DNA of 64,000 bases. Origin: JBBRDU01 sp038203615 (GTDB lineage Bacteria; Verrucomicrobiota; Verrucomicrobiia; Chthoniobacterales; UBA10450). Positions 16,040 through 25,613 of this stretch are shown one piece after another. Location: the NCBI GenBank assembly GCA_038203615.1, contig JBBRDU010000001.1, positions 74,851-138,850 on the forward strand, read 5' to 3'. The notes beneath the pieces are model-generated. The model was not told the origin of the DNA. It saw only the letters and a program-made list of their open reading frames with translations, and did no database searches. Position 1 is the first letter of the stretch; each line of letters begins with the position of its first letter. Both the position numbers and the translations under genes were made by a program.

Positions 16040-19009
16040 ATGGCTACTACTCCAGCGCGCCCTCCGCGCCGGTCGTTGGACCCGGCGGATTGGCAGAAGC
16101 TCAAGTCGATCCTGGCCGAAGCCCTGGAGAGGGATACGCCGGGCGCGCGCCGGGCGTTTTTGCAAGAGCGCTGCCCCGCGGATCCGGAGATGTTGCGGGA
16201 GGCGTCCTCCCTGCTCGCTGAAGCGGAAAGTCTTTTGCGCGATCCGACGGACTCGATCGAGCAATGTGCCGAAACGGCCAGTGCCGGCATCCCGCGCGAC
16301 GACGTTTCAGAAATCGGGCGCCGCATCGGAGCCTACGTTCTGGTCCAAAAAATCGGGGAGGGCGGCATGGGCACGGTTTACCTGGCCGCCCGGGCGGATG
16401 GATATTTCGAAAAACAGGTCGCCATCAAAGTTCTGCGGCGCGACCTGGACAATGAAGAGTTGATGCGCCGCTTTCGCTCGGAGCGCGAGGTTCTGGCGCA
16501 GCTGGATCACCCGAATATCGCGCGCCTGATCGACGCCGGAAGCCGCGAAGATGGTTCGCCCTATTTCGTGATGGACTACGTGGCGGGCGTGCCGGTCACA
16601 AAGTTCGTGGAGCAGAAAGCGCTGAGCATGGACGCTCGGCTGGCCCTCTTCCTGAAAATCTGTGCGGCGGTGGAAGCGGCCCACCATCATTCCATCGTTC
16701 ATCGCGACCTGAAGCCGAGCAACATCGTGGTGAACAGTGAGGGCGAACCGAAGCTGCTCGATTTCGGAATTGCCAAGATGTTTGCCAGCAGCACGAGCGC
16801 GCTCGAGGCCACGGCCTTGGGGAAGGAACGGTTTACGCCGGTTTCGGCGTCACCGGAACAGGCGCGAGGCGAACCGATCGCGGTGGCCAGCGACGTCTAT
16901 GCGCTGGGCGTGGTGCTTTACGAAATGCTGACGGGGGCACGGCCCCATCGTTTCGCCTCGGACGACCCGTCGCATGACGAATTGCTTCAGGTGGTGTGCG
17001 AACAGGCACCCGTCCGCCCCAGCCTGGCCGCCCAGAATCCGAAAGATCAGCGAAGTCTGCGCGGCAGCCTCGACGCCATCCTGCTCCGGGCACTCGAGAA
17101 GGATCCCCAGCACCGATATCAATCCGTGGCTGAATTTGCCGAAGAGATCCGGCGTTATCGTGATGGGAAACCGATGCTGGCGCGGCACGGCGACCCAGCC
17201 TATCACCTCCAAAGATTCCTTCTGGGGAAGCGTCGCGTGCAAGTGCCCGCGCTCGTCGCGATGATCGTGATCGTCGGTTTCGTAGCCGTTCTGCTGCACT
17301 CTTATTTCTGGCCGGCACCGAAGGCTCAATCCGTGGTCAGTCGCGTTCCCCAGAGCCCGTCTCCCTCGGTGGAACCGATGGAGAAGCCGGACAAAAGTAT
17401 CGCTGTTTTGCCGTTTACAAATTTTGGCACCACCAGTGACACCGACTATTTCGTGGACGGTTTCCAGGAAGATATCCTGACGAACCTGGCCAAAGTATCG
17501 GACCTGAAAGTGATCAGCCGCACCAGTGTGCTGGCCTACCGCGGTGATGTCACAAATGTGCGGGAGATCGGAAAAGCGCTGGGTGTTTCCTTCCTGCTCG
17601 AAGGGAGCGTGCAAAAGGCGGGGGATCGGATCCGTTTAAACGTGCGGCTGGTGGACGCCCGGACCGAGCGCGAAGTGTGGGCGGAACAGTACGACCGGCA
17701 GGCCGGCGACCTTTTCGCCGTTCAAAGCGAACTCTCCCAGGCGATCATTACGCAACTGCAAGCCCGGCTCTCGCAAAACGAAAAGGCGGCGATCGAAGCG
17801 CGGCCGACCCGGGATCTTCTGGCCTACGACTTCTACCTTCAGGCCAAGGAATCGTTCTTTCAGGATAACTATGTGCGGGCTACCCAGCTACTCGAAGCCT
17901 CCCTCCTGCGGGATCCGCAATTCACTCTCGGCTATTGTCTGCTCGCCGAAGTTCATCTCTTCGCTTACCGCTTTTCGGGTGACCTGACCCCCGCGCGTTT
18001 GGCCAAGGCGAAGGAGGCGGCTGACACCGCCCTGCGCTTGCAGCCCGATTTGCCCGAATCCCATCTGGCCAACGCCCAATTTTATTTTTACGGGCTGCGC
18101 GATTTTGAAAAAGCGCGGCAGGAACTGAGTGTCACGGCCGGAACTCCGATCGATCAGGCAAAATTTCTGGACATGGCCGCTTTGACCGGGAGGCGCCTCG
18201 GAAAATGGCGCGAGGCCATCCGGGATGGGCATCGGGCCATGGAGCTCGATCCGAATAATCCATTTATCGCGAACGAGCTGGTGGAGAGTTACATCGCCGT
18301 GCGCCAGTTCGCCGAGGCCAACCGGATTGCGGATGAAGCGATGAAAGTGACGGCCTCGCAGGGTCGTTACCTTTGGCATTTGAAAAGCGATATCTACCTG
18401 AAGACGGGCAGGCTCGAAGAGGCTCGCGGCGCGCTGGAGAAATCCGGATTGGATGAGGCGCAGCGGGCCTATCTCTTGTCGCGCCTGGCCCGTTTTCAGC
18501 GGGACTCCGCGAAGGCGCGGAACGACCTCTCCAAGGCGCCGAGCGCAGCGCGTCAAACTCATTCGTATGCTTTCTGCCAGGGACTGATCGCGCGGGCCAG
18601 CGGCGACCGGGGGCAGGCGAGGACCTGGTTTCAAGCAGCGCGCGTCCAGATTTTACCGGAGATGCAGGAGCGGCCTAACGACCCGCAGTTGATTATGGAT
18701 ATCGCAGTGATCGACGCGGGCCTTGGTCGCAAGGAGGATGCCACGCGGGAAAGCGAGGCCCTGCGCAAACTGGCGCCGCTGGAGCGTGACGCGGTGGAAG
18801 GGCCGCTCTATGCGGCCGTGCACGCCCAGATCCACACCTGGATCGGCGATAGGGATGGAGCATTGGCGGAATTGCAGGAGATCGTGGCGCGACCGTGCGG
18901 TCCGACGGAAGCCGAACTGAAATTTGATCCGGGCTGGGACGACATTCGAGGCGACCCGCGTTTCGGGGCCATCCTGGCACGAGCGGCGGCGCCGATGGTC
19001 ATTCCATAG
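16040..19009 (+). CDS. Ser/Thr protein kinase with TolB-like and TPR domains
   Basis: A 989-residue membrane kinase. Residues 97-370 form a Hanks-type kinase: glycine loop GEGGMGTVY (106-114), Lys130 in VAIKVL, HRDLKPSN (221-228) and DFG (241-243) are intact. One transmembrane segment (VPALVAMIVIVGFVAVLL, about 412-430) leads to an outer part with a TolB/FlgO-like domain (KSIAVLPFTNFG to REVWAEQYDR) and then many TPR-like helices up to about residue 900. The start at 16040 is chosen because residues upstream overlap the sigma gene. It is 10 bases downstream of the ECF sigma factor. Probable role: sense an envelope signal and act on the sigma factor (inference). Confidence 0.88.
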   Translation: MATTPARPPRRSLDPADWQKLKSILAEALERDTPGARRAFLQERCPADPEMLREASSLLAEAESLLRDPTDSIEQCAETASAGIPRDDVSEIGRRIGAYVLVQKIGEGGMGTVYLAARADGYFEKQVAIKVLRRDLDNEELMRRFRSEREVLAQLDHPNIARLIDAGSREDGSPYFVMDYVAGVPVTKFVEQKALSMDARLALFLKICAAVEAAHHHSIVHRDLKPSNIVVNSEGEPKLLDFGIAKMFASSTSALEATALGKERFTPVSASPEQARGEPIAVASDVYALGVVLYEMLTGARPHRFASDDPSHDELLQVVCEQAPVRPSLAAQNPKDQRSLRGSLDAILLRALEKDPQHRYQSVAEFAEEIRRYRDGKPMLARHGDPAYHLQRFLLGKRRVQVPALVAMIVIVGFVAVLLHSYFWPAPKAQSVVSRVPQSPSPSVEPMEKPDKSIAVLPFTNFGTTSDTDYFVDGFQEDILTNLAKVSDLKVISRTSVLAYRGDVTNVREIGKALGVSFLLEGSVQKAGDRIRLNVRLVDARTEREVWAEQYDRQAGDLFAVQSELSQAIITQLQARLSQNEKAAIEARPTRDLLAYDFYLQAKESFFQDNYVRATQLLEASLLRDPQFTLGYCLLAEVHLFAYRFSGDLTPARLAKAKEAADTALRLQPDLPESHLANAQFYFYGLRDFEKARQELSVTAGTPIDQAKFLDMAALTGRRLGKWREAIRDGHRAMELDPNNPFIANELVESYIAVRQFAEANRIADEAMKVTASQGRYLWHLKSDIYLKTGRLEEARGALEKSGLDEAQRAYLLSRLARFQRDSAKARNDLSKAPSAARQTHSYAFCQGLIARASGDRGQARTWFQAARVQILPEMQERPNDPQLIMDIAVIDAGLGRKEDATRESEALRKLAPLERDAVEGPLYAAVHAQIHTWIGDRDGALAELQEIVARPCGPTEAELKFDPGWDDIRGDPRFGAILARAAAPMVIP

Positions 19010-19050
19010 CGTTTTTATTCGATCATCCCTGCGTCTAAGGTGGAGACGCC

Positions 19051-19908
19051 ATGAAGCTGACGGTCATCAACGCGGGTTATTTCAAACTGGATGGCGGCGC
19101 CATGTTTGGGGTCGTGCCAAAAAGCCTCTGGCAAAAAGCGAACCCGCCCGACGAACAGAACCTTTGCACATGGGCGATGCGTTGCCTTCTCATCGAACAA
19201 GGGGACCGCCGGGTTTTGATCGACACTGGGATGGGCGACAAGCAGGACGCCAAATTTTTCAGCCATTTTCATCCGCATGGGCCGGACTCGCTCGAGCAGG
19301 GCCTGCGTCAGAACGGCTACGGTTTTACCGACGTGACTGATGTGCTGCTGACGCACTTGCATTTCGATCACTGCGGCGGCGCGCTCTATCGGTCCGATGA
19401 CGGGTCCATTCTCCCGCGATTTCCCAATGCGACTTACTGGAGCAGTCGTGCGCACTGGGCCGCGGCCATCCAACCGAACGAACGGGAGCAGGCTTCTTTC
19501 CTGAAAGAAAACATTCTCCCGCTGCAGGAGCAGGGCCGGCTCCGGTTCGTGGAGGAGACAGAGCCCGGCGCGATCCTGCCGGAAATTCAGTTGCATTTCG
19601 TTCACGGACACACCGACGCGATGATGCTGGCGCAAATTCAGTGGGAAGAAAGAACACTGCTCTACTGCGCCGATCTTGTCCCCAGCGCTGCGCACATCCC
19701 GTTGCCCTGGCTCATGGCCTACGATGTCCGGCCACTGGTCACCTTACAGGAGAAGAGACATTTCCTGGAGGAAGCCGCCGCCCGGCACTGGATTCTCTTC
19801 TTCGAACACGATCCGGCGGTGGAATGCTGCACCGTGCGCGAGACGGAGCGCGGGGTTCGCTTGCAGGAAAGCTTCGCTCTTAGCGAAGCAGGGGCTGTTC
19901 CTAGCTAA
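19051..19908 (+). CDS. metallo-beta-lactamase-fold hydrolase
   Basis: A 285-residue MBL-fold enzyme. The zinc motif HxHxDH is present as His102, His104, Asp106, His107 (THLHFDHCGG); further ligands are the His of VHGHTDAM and the Asp of YCADLVPSA. The long first segment (LIDTGMGDK before the motif) and overall length fit the lactonase-like/arylsulfatase-like subgroup rather than true beta-lactamases or RNase Z. The start has GGTGGAG upstream. A GC-rich hairpin without T-run follows at 19909-19927. The substrate is unknown. Confidence 0.82.
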   Translation: MKLTVINAGYFKLDGGAMFGVVPKSLWQKANPPDEQNLCTWAMRCLLIEQGDRRVLIDTGMGDKQDAKFFSHFHPHGPDSLEQGLRQNGYGFTDVTDVLLTHLHFDHCGGALYRSDDGSILPRFPNATYWSSRAHWAAAIQPNEREQASFLKENILPLQEQGRLRFVEETEPGAILPEIQLHFVHGHTDAMMLAQIQWEERTLLYCADLVPSAAHIPLPWLMAYDVRPLVTLQEKRHFLEEAAARHWILFFEHDPAVECCTVRETERGVRLQESFALSEAGAVPS

Positions 19909-20065
19909 CCCCGGCCCCGGACCGGGGCGTAAAAGTTTCTTGAGCCGTTTTGCCGGCCAAAATTGCCTTTCCTGATGTGGGACAAGTTTTTCTTATTTCT
20001 CTTTGGGCCGGGCAGATTCGATCCAGCGGATGGCATCCCACGCCGCCCTTAGGCGGAGGGCGACC

Positions 20066-21082
20066 ATGAAAGTGGTGAGGCATCCAGGCGAATTGAGCCC
20101 ATTGCCGGTCGGAATCATCGGCTATGACGGGGTCAATAGCCTCGATCTGGCCGGCCCCCTCGAAACACTGGCCGCGGCGCGCAGCGGGGTGGAGCCGCCC
20201 ACCAAACCCTGCTACCGCGTCACGCTGATTGGATTAAATGGGAAAACGTTCCTCTCCCAATCGCAAGTCGCTTTCCAGGCGGAATCGACCGTGCTCAATA
20301 CGCCGGAGATCGACACGGTGATCATCCCGGGCGGGCTGGGCATGGCGGTGGGCGAGACCCGCCGGCGAATTTCAGAATGGCTCTCCATGAACATCGGCCG
20401 GATCCGCCGCGTGGTCTCCGTCTGTAATGGTGTTTACCCGGTGGCCCAAAGCGGCTTGCTCGACGGACGCAGAATTGCAACCCATTGGCGGATCGCGCAG
20501 GATCTGGCCGTTCGCTTCCCGAAGCTCAAAGTCGATGCGACTTCCTCCTTTCGTCAGGACGGAGCTTTCTACACCTGCGGCGGAGGGACGGCTGCCATGG
20601 AGATGACCCTGGCGTTGATCGAAGAGGATTTCGGCGCGCGGGTGGCTCTGGCGGTGGCGCGTGAACTGGTCGTGCGCCTGCGGCCGGCCGGCCAGAACGA
20701 TGCGATCGTCGATCCCTCCCAGTACGAATGCCTGCCGGCAGATCGGTTGGCCGAATTGCCCGCCTGGATCGCGGCGCACTTAAACGACAATCTTTCCGTC
20801 GAGATGCTGGCGGAACGCGCTTGCCTGTGTCCCCGCCATTTCAGCCGGCTCTTCAAACGCTTTTACAACACGACCCCGGCCAGCTTCGTTGAACGCATCC
20901 GGCTGGAGGAAGCGCGCCGATGTCTTTCGAACTCCCGTCACAGCATTGCCAGCGTGGCCAGTGCGGTGGGATTCGGCAGTGCCGATTCCTTCCGGCGCGC
21001 CTTTGAGCGCAGACACGGGATGAGTCCGGCCGCCTATCGGCGTAACTCCTCCGCTGACAAGTCTCACCGGCTGGCCGCCTAA
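20066..21082 (+). CDS. GlxA-type AraC family transcriptional regulator
   Basis: A 338-residue regulator with an N-terminal DJ-1/PfpI-like domain (VGIIGYDGVNSLDLAGPLE, VIIPGGLGM, VVSVCNGVYPVAQSGLLDGRRIATHW) and a C-terminal AraC double helix-turn-helix (LSVEMLAERACLCPRHFSRLFK; SIASVASAVGFGSADSFRRAF). The nucleophile position in the DJ-1 part is Cys in SVCNG. ATG 20066 is preceded by GGAGGG. Target genes are not evident; the NhaA gene downstream is separated by a terminator. Confidence 0.87.
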   Translation: MKVVRHPGELSPLPVGIIGYDGVNSLDLAGPLETLAAARSGVEPPTKPCYRVTLIGLNGKTFLSQSQVAFQAESTVLNTPEIDTVIIPGGLGMAVGETRRRISEWLSMNIGRIRRVVSVCNGVYPVAQSGLLDGRRIATHWRIAQDLAVRFPKLKVDATSSFRQDGAFYTCGGGTAAMEMTLALIEEDFGARVALAVARELVVRLRPAGQNDAIVDPSQYECLPADRLAELPAWIAAHLNDNLSVEMLAERACLCPRHFSRLFKRFYNTTPASFVERIRLEEARRCLSNSRHSIASVASAVGFGSADSFRRAFERRHGMSPAAYRRNSSADKSHRLAA

Positions 21083-21090
21083 TGGCGGCG

Positions 21091-21123
21091 GGCGGCGCCC
21101 TCTGGCTGGGGGCGTCGCCTTTT
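21091..21123 (+). terminator. rho-independent terminator after the AraC regulator gene
   Basis: A ten-pair stem GGCGGCGCCC / GGGCGTCGCC (one G-T) with a nine-base loop is followed by TTTT, starting eight bases after the stop codon. Confidence 0.75.
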
Positions 21124-21190
21124 GGGTGCGATTTCAGTTGCAGGGAACGTCTTTTTCGTCGGCAATCTCGATGAGAGAGAATTCCTCGAA

Positions 21191-22534
21191 ATGCCGCCGG
21201 TCCGTTCTTCTTTTCCAGCCACGTCCATCGAGAAGGTCGTTAGGCCATTTCAGGAGTTTGCACGCCTGGAGGCCTCCGGCGGGATTCTCCTGATCGGTTG
21301 CACGGTTCTCGCTCTGGTCTGGGCGAATTCTCCCTGGTCCACGAGCTATTTTCGCCTCTGGCATACCGAGCTGAGCTTCGGTTTCGCCGGTGCGTCCCTC
21401 GCCCGGCCTTTGCATTTTTGGATCAACGAAGGACTCATGGCGTTATTCTTTTTGCTGGTCGGGCTCGAGATTAAACGGGAAGCGCTGGTGGGCGAGCTGG
21501 CTTCGCCGCGCCGGGCCGCCTGGCCCGTCGCGGCCGCTCTGGGTGGAATGCTGGTCCCGGCACTTCTCTACTTTCTCTGGAATCGCCACGGTGCGGGCGC
21601 GTCTGGTTGGGGAATTCCCATGGCCACCGACATCGCCTTTGCCCTTGGTGTTCTGGCCCTGCTGGGAGACCGCGTGCCGACTTCGCTCAAAGTGTTCCTG
21701 GCCGCGCTCGCCATTGCCGACGATCTGGGTGCCGTCCTCATTATTGCCTTGTTCTATGCCGCCCAGATCTCATGGATCAGTCTGGCCGTGGCGGGCGGTT
21801 TCTTTGCCCTGCTCATCCTGATAAACCGCGCAGGGGCGCAGCATCCGCTCATCTATGCGGTGCTCGGCTTGGGGTTGTGGCTCGCTTTTCTCCAGTCTGG
21901 TGTTCACGCCACGGTCGCGGGAGTGCTCCTGGCCTGGACGATTCCGGCCCGGGAGCGGATTGATCGCAGCGCCTTTCTTGATCGAAGCGCGAATATTCTC
22001 GGCCAATTTCAGACGGCGGAGCAGGCCGGCCAAAGCGTCGAGACAGCTGCCCGCAAAAGCACCGCTTTGCAAATCCTGGCGGAAGATTGTGGCCGTGCCG
22101 AATCGCCCATGCTGCGGTTCGAACATGCGCTCACGCCCTGGATCAAACATGTCGTCATGCCGGTGTTTGCGCTGGCCAATGCCGGCATCGCGTTCGGTCA
22201 CGAGTCAATTTTTGCGTTCCTGCAACCGATCAGTCTCGGCGTGATGTCCGGTCTCGTTCTGGGGAAACCGGTGGGGATCACTCTCTTTTCCTGGCTGGCC
22301 ACAAAGACGGGAGTGGCACTGCTGCCCGACGGCATCCAGTGGCGGCAAATTCTAGGCGTGGGCGTGCTCGGTGGAATCGGTTTTACTATGTCGCTCTTTA
22401 TCGCGAACCTGGCGTTTGGCGACACTCCCGCGCTGGACACGGCCAAGGTCGGCATTTTGGCCGCGTCCGTGATCGCGGGAACAGCCGGAGCGATCGTGTT
22501 ATCGCGCAGGAGAGAGTCCGATCATGTTTTGTAA
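21191..22534 (+). CDS. nhaA: Na+/H+ antiporter NhaA
   Basis: A 447-residue inner-membrane antiporter with about 12 hydrophobic segments. The family hallmarks are present: NEGLMALFFLLVGLEIKRE (about 80-98), PMATDIAFALGVLALLGDRVP, and LAIADDLGAVLIIALFY with the tandem aspartates that bind Na+ and H+. It exports Na+ in exchange for protons, for pH and salt homeostasis. ATG 21191 is used because an in-frame TTG at 21122 lies inside the preceding terminator. No clear Shine-Dalgarno sequence is seen. Confidence 0.93.
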   Translation: MPPVRSSFPATSIEKVVRPFQEFARLEASGGILLIGCTVLALVWANSPWSTSYFRLWHTELSFGFAGASLARPLHFWINEGLMALFFLLVGLEIKREALVGELASPRRAAWPVAAALGGMLVPALLYFLWNRHGAGASGWGIPMATDIAFALGVLALLGDRVPTSLKVFLAALAIADDLGAVLIIALFYAAQISWISLAVAGGFFALLILINRAGAQHPLIYAVLGLGLWLAFLQSGVHATVAGVLLAWTIPARERIDRSAFLDRSANILGQFQTAEQAGQSVETAARKSTALQILAEDCGRAESPMLRFEHALTPWIKHVVMPVFALANAGIAFGHESIFAFLQPISLGVMSGLVLGKPVGITLFSWLATKTGVALLPDGIQWRQILGVGVLGGIGFTMSLFIANLAFGDTPALDTAKVGILAASVIAGTAGAIVLSRRRESDHVL

Positions 22535-22563
22535 ACGAATCAACGTGTCATGAAAACCACCGG

Positions 22564-22980
22564 ATGCCTGTAGCCATCCAACGTTCCCAGGTTTTCCCCG
22601 CGGTCCGGGCGCTCGTCGGCCTCGCTCTGCTGGTCATGTTGCTTTCGCTTTGCTCGTGCGATTCCCCGCTCTTCGGCTTCGATATCCGGGATATCGGCGG
22701 CGGCTATCGCTTGAAACGCTCAGGCGATCCCCCGCAGTTTGCTCTGATCACTCCCCACGAAAACGGTGGTCTTATCATTGATGAAATTGGCTGGAATGCG
22801 CCCGTCATTGTGGCCCGCGGCTCCCGCTCGAAATATTGGGATGCCATCGACACCGCGCATGCGCAACACATCCGGATCAGCGACGCCACCAGGAAATCGA
22901 AGTCACTTTATCAATCCATCCGGGTGCAGACGGCGGAACAGGCATGGGCGAGTCTGAAAGAACGGAAGCGGCTCTGGTGA
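22564..22980 (+). CDS. small lipoprotein of unknown function
   Basis: A 138-residue protein with a hydrophobic signal (VGLALLVMLLSLCSC) whose end resembles a lipobox, so it is probably attached to a membrane. The mature part (DIGGGYRLKRSGDPPQFAL, LIIDEIGWNAPVIVARG) has no recognised domain. The ATG at 22564 gives an N-terminus of typical signal-peptide length. It lies between nhaA and the molybdoenzyme gene, all in one direction. Confidence 0.6.
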   Translation: MPVAIQRSQVFPAVRALVGLALLVMLLSLCSCDSPLFGFDIRDIGGGYRLKRSGDPPQFALITPHENGGLIIDEIGWNAPVIVARGSRSKYWDAIDTAHAQHIRISDATRKSKSLYQSIRVQTAEQAWASLKERKRLW

Positions 22981-23000
22981 ATAGGACTCCCTGATTTTTG

Positions 23001-25493
23001 ATGGATCGGCCTAACGACAATTCTGACCTGGGCGCCGTCGCGCCAAAGCCGACCCATCTCGGAACGAGCGTCGAAGCGACTTCCCCGGACCCGGGCGCTT
23101 CTCAAGCGAACGAAGATCCGACTCCCGGAGCGCAGCCGCCGGAAGAGAAAAAGCGACCGAGGCAGCGGGCACCTCATGACGTCGCGGCGGGCCTGAGCGC
23201 GCTGACCGCGAGCCTGAAGTTTACTATCCGTGAAAGCGGCCTGACTCGCGGGATCGGCGATTGGCTCAAGGTGAACCAGAAGGATGGCTTCGATTGCCAA
23301 AGCTGCGCCTGGCCGAGTCCGGATGAGCACCGGCATGTTTTTGAGTTTTGTGAGAACGGCGTGAAGGCGCTGACCAGCGAAGCCACCAAAAAGCAGATCA
23401 CGCCCGATTTTTTCCGCGAGCACTCGATCGCGGATTTACAAAAGCAAACGGATTACTGGCTGGAACTGCAGGGCCGCCTGGTCCATCCGATGATCAAGCG
23501 GGCCGGCGGCACTCATTATAAGCCGGTCGAATGGGATGAAGCGTTTACGGTGATGGCTGGCGAACTGAACGCCCTGGCGACGCCGGACGCAGCCGCCTTT
23601 TACACGAGCGGTCGGACGAGCAACGAGGCGGCCTTTCTCTATCAACTTTTTGTCCGCCAATTCGGGACGAACAATCTGCCGGACTGTTCGAACATGTGCC
23701 ACGAGTCGAGCGGCGCGGCCCTGGACGAAAGCATCGGCGTCGGCAAAGGCTGCGTCACGTTGGAAGATTTCGAAAAAGCCGACGGCATATTTATCCTCGG
23801 GCAAAACCCGGGAACGAATCATCCGCGCATGATGACGACACTGGAGCGAGCCAAAGACAACGGCGCGCTCATTGTCTCGCTCAACCCGATGCCGGAACCG
23901 GGATTGATGAAAGTGGTGAATCCGAATCCGCAGGAATACGGCAATCCGCTGGAGTTCGCCGCCCGGATGCTCTTCAACAAGGGCAAATCCCTGAGCGATC
24001 TATGGCTGCCCGTCCGGCTCAACGGCGACATGGCGGCGTTGCGCGGAATCATGAAGGAAATGCTGGCCGCGGAGGAACGAAATCCCGGCTCGGTTTTTGA
24101 TCGCAAATTTATCGAGGAATACACGACCGGTTTCGACACGTTTGTGCAGCATCTCCGGGCCACGCCTTGGGAAGACATCCTCGCCGCCAGCGGATTGACG
24201 CGCGCGCAAATCGAGGAGGCCGCGCGGATCGCGATGCGGTGCAAACGCATCATTTGTTGCTGGGCGATGGGATTGACCCAGCACAAGAATGCCGTCGCCA
24301 CTATCCAGGAGGTCATGAATTTTATGCTGCTCGGCGGCCACATTGGCCGGCCCGGCGCGGGACCCTGTCCGATCCGCGGCCATTCCAACGTGCAGGGTGA
24401 TCGCACCATGGGAATCTGGGAACGCATGGGCGACACTTTCATGCAGAAGCTCGGCCAGGAATTTCAATTCACTCCGCCCAGAGAACATGGCACCGATACC
24501 GTGGAAGCAATCAAACAGATGCGAGCTGGCAAGATCCGGTTCTTCCTCGGCCTGGGCGGCAATTTCCTGGCCGCCTCCCCCGATACTGAATACACGGCCA
24601 AAGCCCTGCAAAGTTGCCGGGTGACCGCTCATGTCTCCACCAAGTTGAATCGGTCACACCTTGTCACCGGAGAGGTTGCGCTCATTCTGCCCTGCCTGGG
24701 CCGTTCCGAGATCGATCGCCAGGCCGCGGGCGAACAATTCGTGACGGTGGAAGATTCCATGGGAATTATTAATCCCTCGCGTGGCCACGCCGAGCCGGCC
24801 AGCGAATCATTGCGCAGTGAACCGGCCATCATCGCGGGCCTGGCCGAGGCGACCCTGGGCGGCCGCACGACGGTTGATTGGAAAGCGTTGACCGCGAATT
24901 ACGACCGGATTCGCGATCACATCGAGCATGTCATTCCCGGCTTCGAACGATTCAACGAGCGCGTGCGAAGCGATATTTTCTATTTACCGAACGAAGCGCG
25001 CGATCAGCGGAAGTTCAGCAACGAGGAAGGCAAGGCGAAGTTCATCGTGTCTGCACTGGATCCGATCCAGTTGGACCCGGGCCAGTATCTGATGGCGACC
25101 GTGCGCAGCCAGGACCAGTTTAACACCACGATCTATGGCCTGGATGACCGGTATCGCGGCATCTACAACGGCCGTCGCGTCATTTTTATGAATCGCGAAG
25201 ACGTGCAGGCAGCCGGATTGCAGCAGGGCCAGTGGGTCGACCTAACGAGTCATTATGAAGGGGAAAAGCGGGTGGCCCGGCACTTCATGGTGGCGCCTTT
25301 CGATATCGCGCGCGGCTGCACCGCCACTTATTTCCCGGAAGCCAACGTCCTGGTGCCGATCAACAGCACAGCTGATCGAAGCAACACGCCGACAAGCAAG
25401 AGTCTTGTCATTACCGTAACCCCTTCCCCGGACGGTCCGGCTGCCTTGGACGAGCTGCGTCGCAACGCAAAAGAGGTCGCAATGGAAGGGTAG
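23001..25493 (+). CDS. FdhF/YdeP-like molybdopterin oxidoreductase
   Basis: An 830-residue molybdenum enzyme of the formate-dehydrogenase-alpha-like (FdhF/YdeP) branch. An N-terminal iron-sulphur-type motif is seen as CQSCAWP...FEFCENG near residues 98-117. The cofactor-binding core has SNMCHESSG, where the Cys may ligate molybdenum, then GQNPGTNHPRM and PIRGHSNVQGDRTMG. A C-terminal molydopterin-binding domain carries ATVRSQDQFNTTIYG. The first 70 residues are Pro/Ala-rich and poorly conserved. FdhD, a MOSC protein and MobA follow, which supports a cofactor-dependent role. Substrate unproven; YdeP-type proteins are linked to acid resistance. The stop codon lies within a palindromic repeat. 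Confidence 0.88.
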   Translation: MDRPNDNSDLGAVAPKPTHLGTSVEATSPDPGASQANEDPTPGAQPPEEKKRPRQRAPHDVAAGLSALTASLKFTIRESGLTRGIGDWLKVNQKDGFDCQSCAWPSPDEHRHVFEFCENGVKALTSEATKKQITPDFFREHSIADLQKQTDYWLELQGRLVHPMIKRAGGTHYKPVEWDEAFTVMAGELNALATPDAAAFYTSGRTSNEAAFLYQLFVRQFGTNNLPDCSNMCHESSGAALDESIGVGKGCVTLEDFEKADGIFILGQNPGTNHPRMMTTLERAKDNGALIVSLNPMPEPGLMKVVNPNPQEYGNPLEFAARMLFNKGKSLSDLWLPVRLNGDMAALRGIMKEMLAAEERNPGSVFDRKFIEEYTTGFDTFVQHLRATPWEDILAASGLTRAQIEEAARIAMRCKRIICCWAMGLTQHKNAVATIQEVMNFMLLGGHIGRPGAGPCPIRGHSNVQGDRTMGIWERMGDTFMQKLGQEFQFTPPREHGTDTVEAIKQMRAGKIRFFLGLGGNFLAASPDTEYTAKALQSCRVTAHVSTKLNRSHLVTGEVALILPCLGRSEIDRQAAGEQFVTVEDSMGIINPSRGHAEPASESLRSEPAIIAGLAEATLGGRTTVDWKALTANYDRIRDHIEHVIPGFERFNERVRSDIFYLPNEARDQRKFSNEEGKAKFIVSALDPIQLDPGQYLMATVRSQDQFNTTIYGLDDRYRGIYNGRRVIFMNREDVQAAGLQQGQWVDLTSHYEGEKRVARHFMVAPFDIARGCTATYFPEANVLVPINSTADRSNTPTSKSLVITVTPSPDGPAALDELRRNAKEVAMEG

Positions 25494-25588
25494 GGACATC
25501 GCGCTGCGATGTCCATTCCGCGGGGATAAAAAGGTCGATGTCAGCGAACGGTTCTGCGGAGTGGACGCCGCAGCGCGGCGTCCCTACC
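25489..25588. repeat. REP/MITE-like element with GGTAGGGA ends
   Basis: A 100-bp element has terminal inverted repeats GGTAGGGA (25489-25496) and TCCCTACC (25581-25588). Next to the ends are two perfect hairpins with nine-pair stems: GGACATCGC-GCT-GCGATGTCC (25494-25514) and GGACGCCGC-AGC-GCGGCGTCC (25563-25583). The fdhF-like stop codon TAG is inside the left terminus. It may end transcription from both sides. Confidence 0.75.
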
Positions 25589-25613
25589 ATCATCGGACCT
25601 GACGCCCTTACGA

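Noticed and set aside
21122..21190. TTG-initiated N-terminal extension of NhaA
   Set aside because: The TTG lies in the T tail of a terminator hairpin and the extension has no family similarity.
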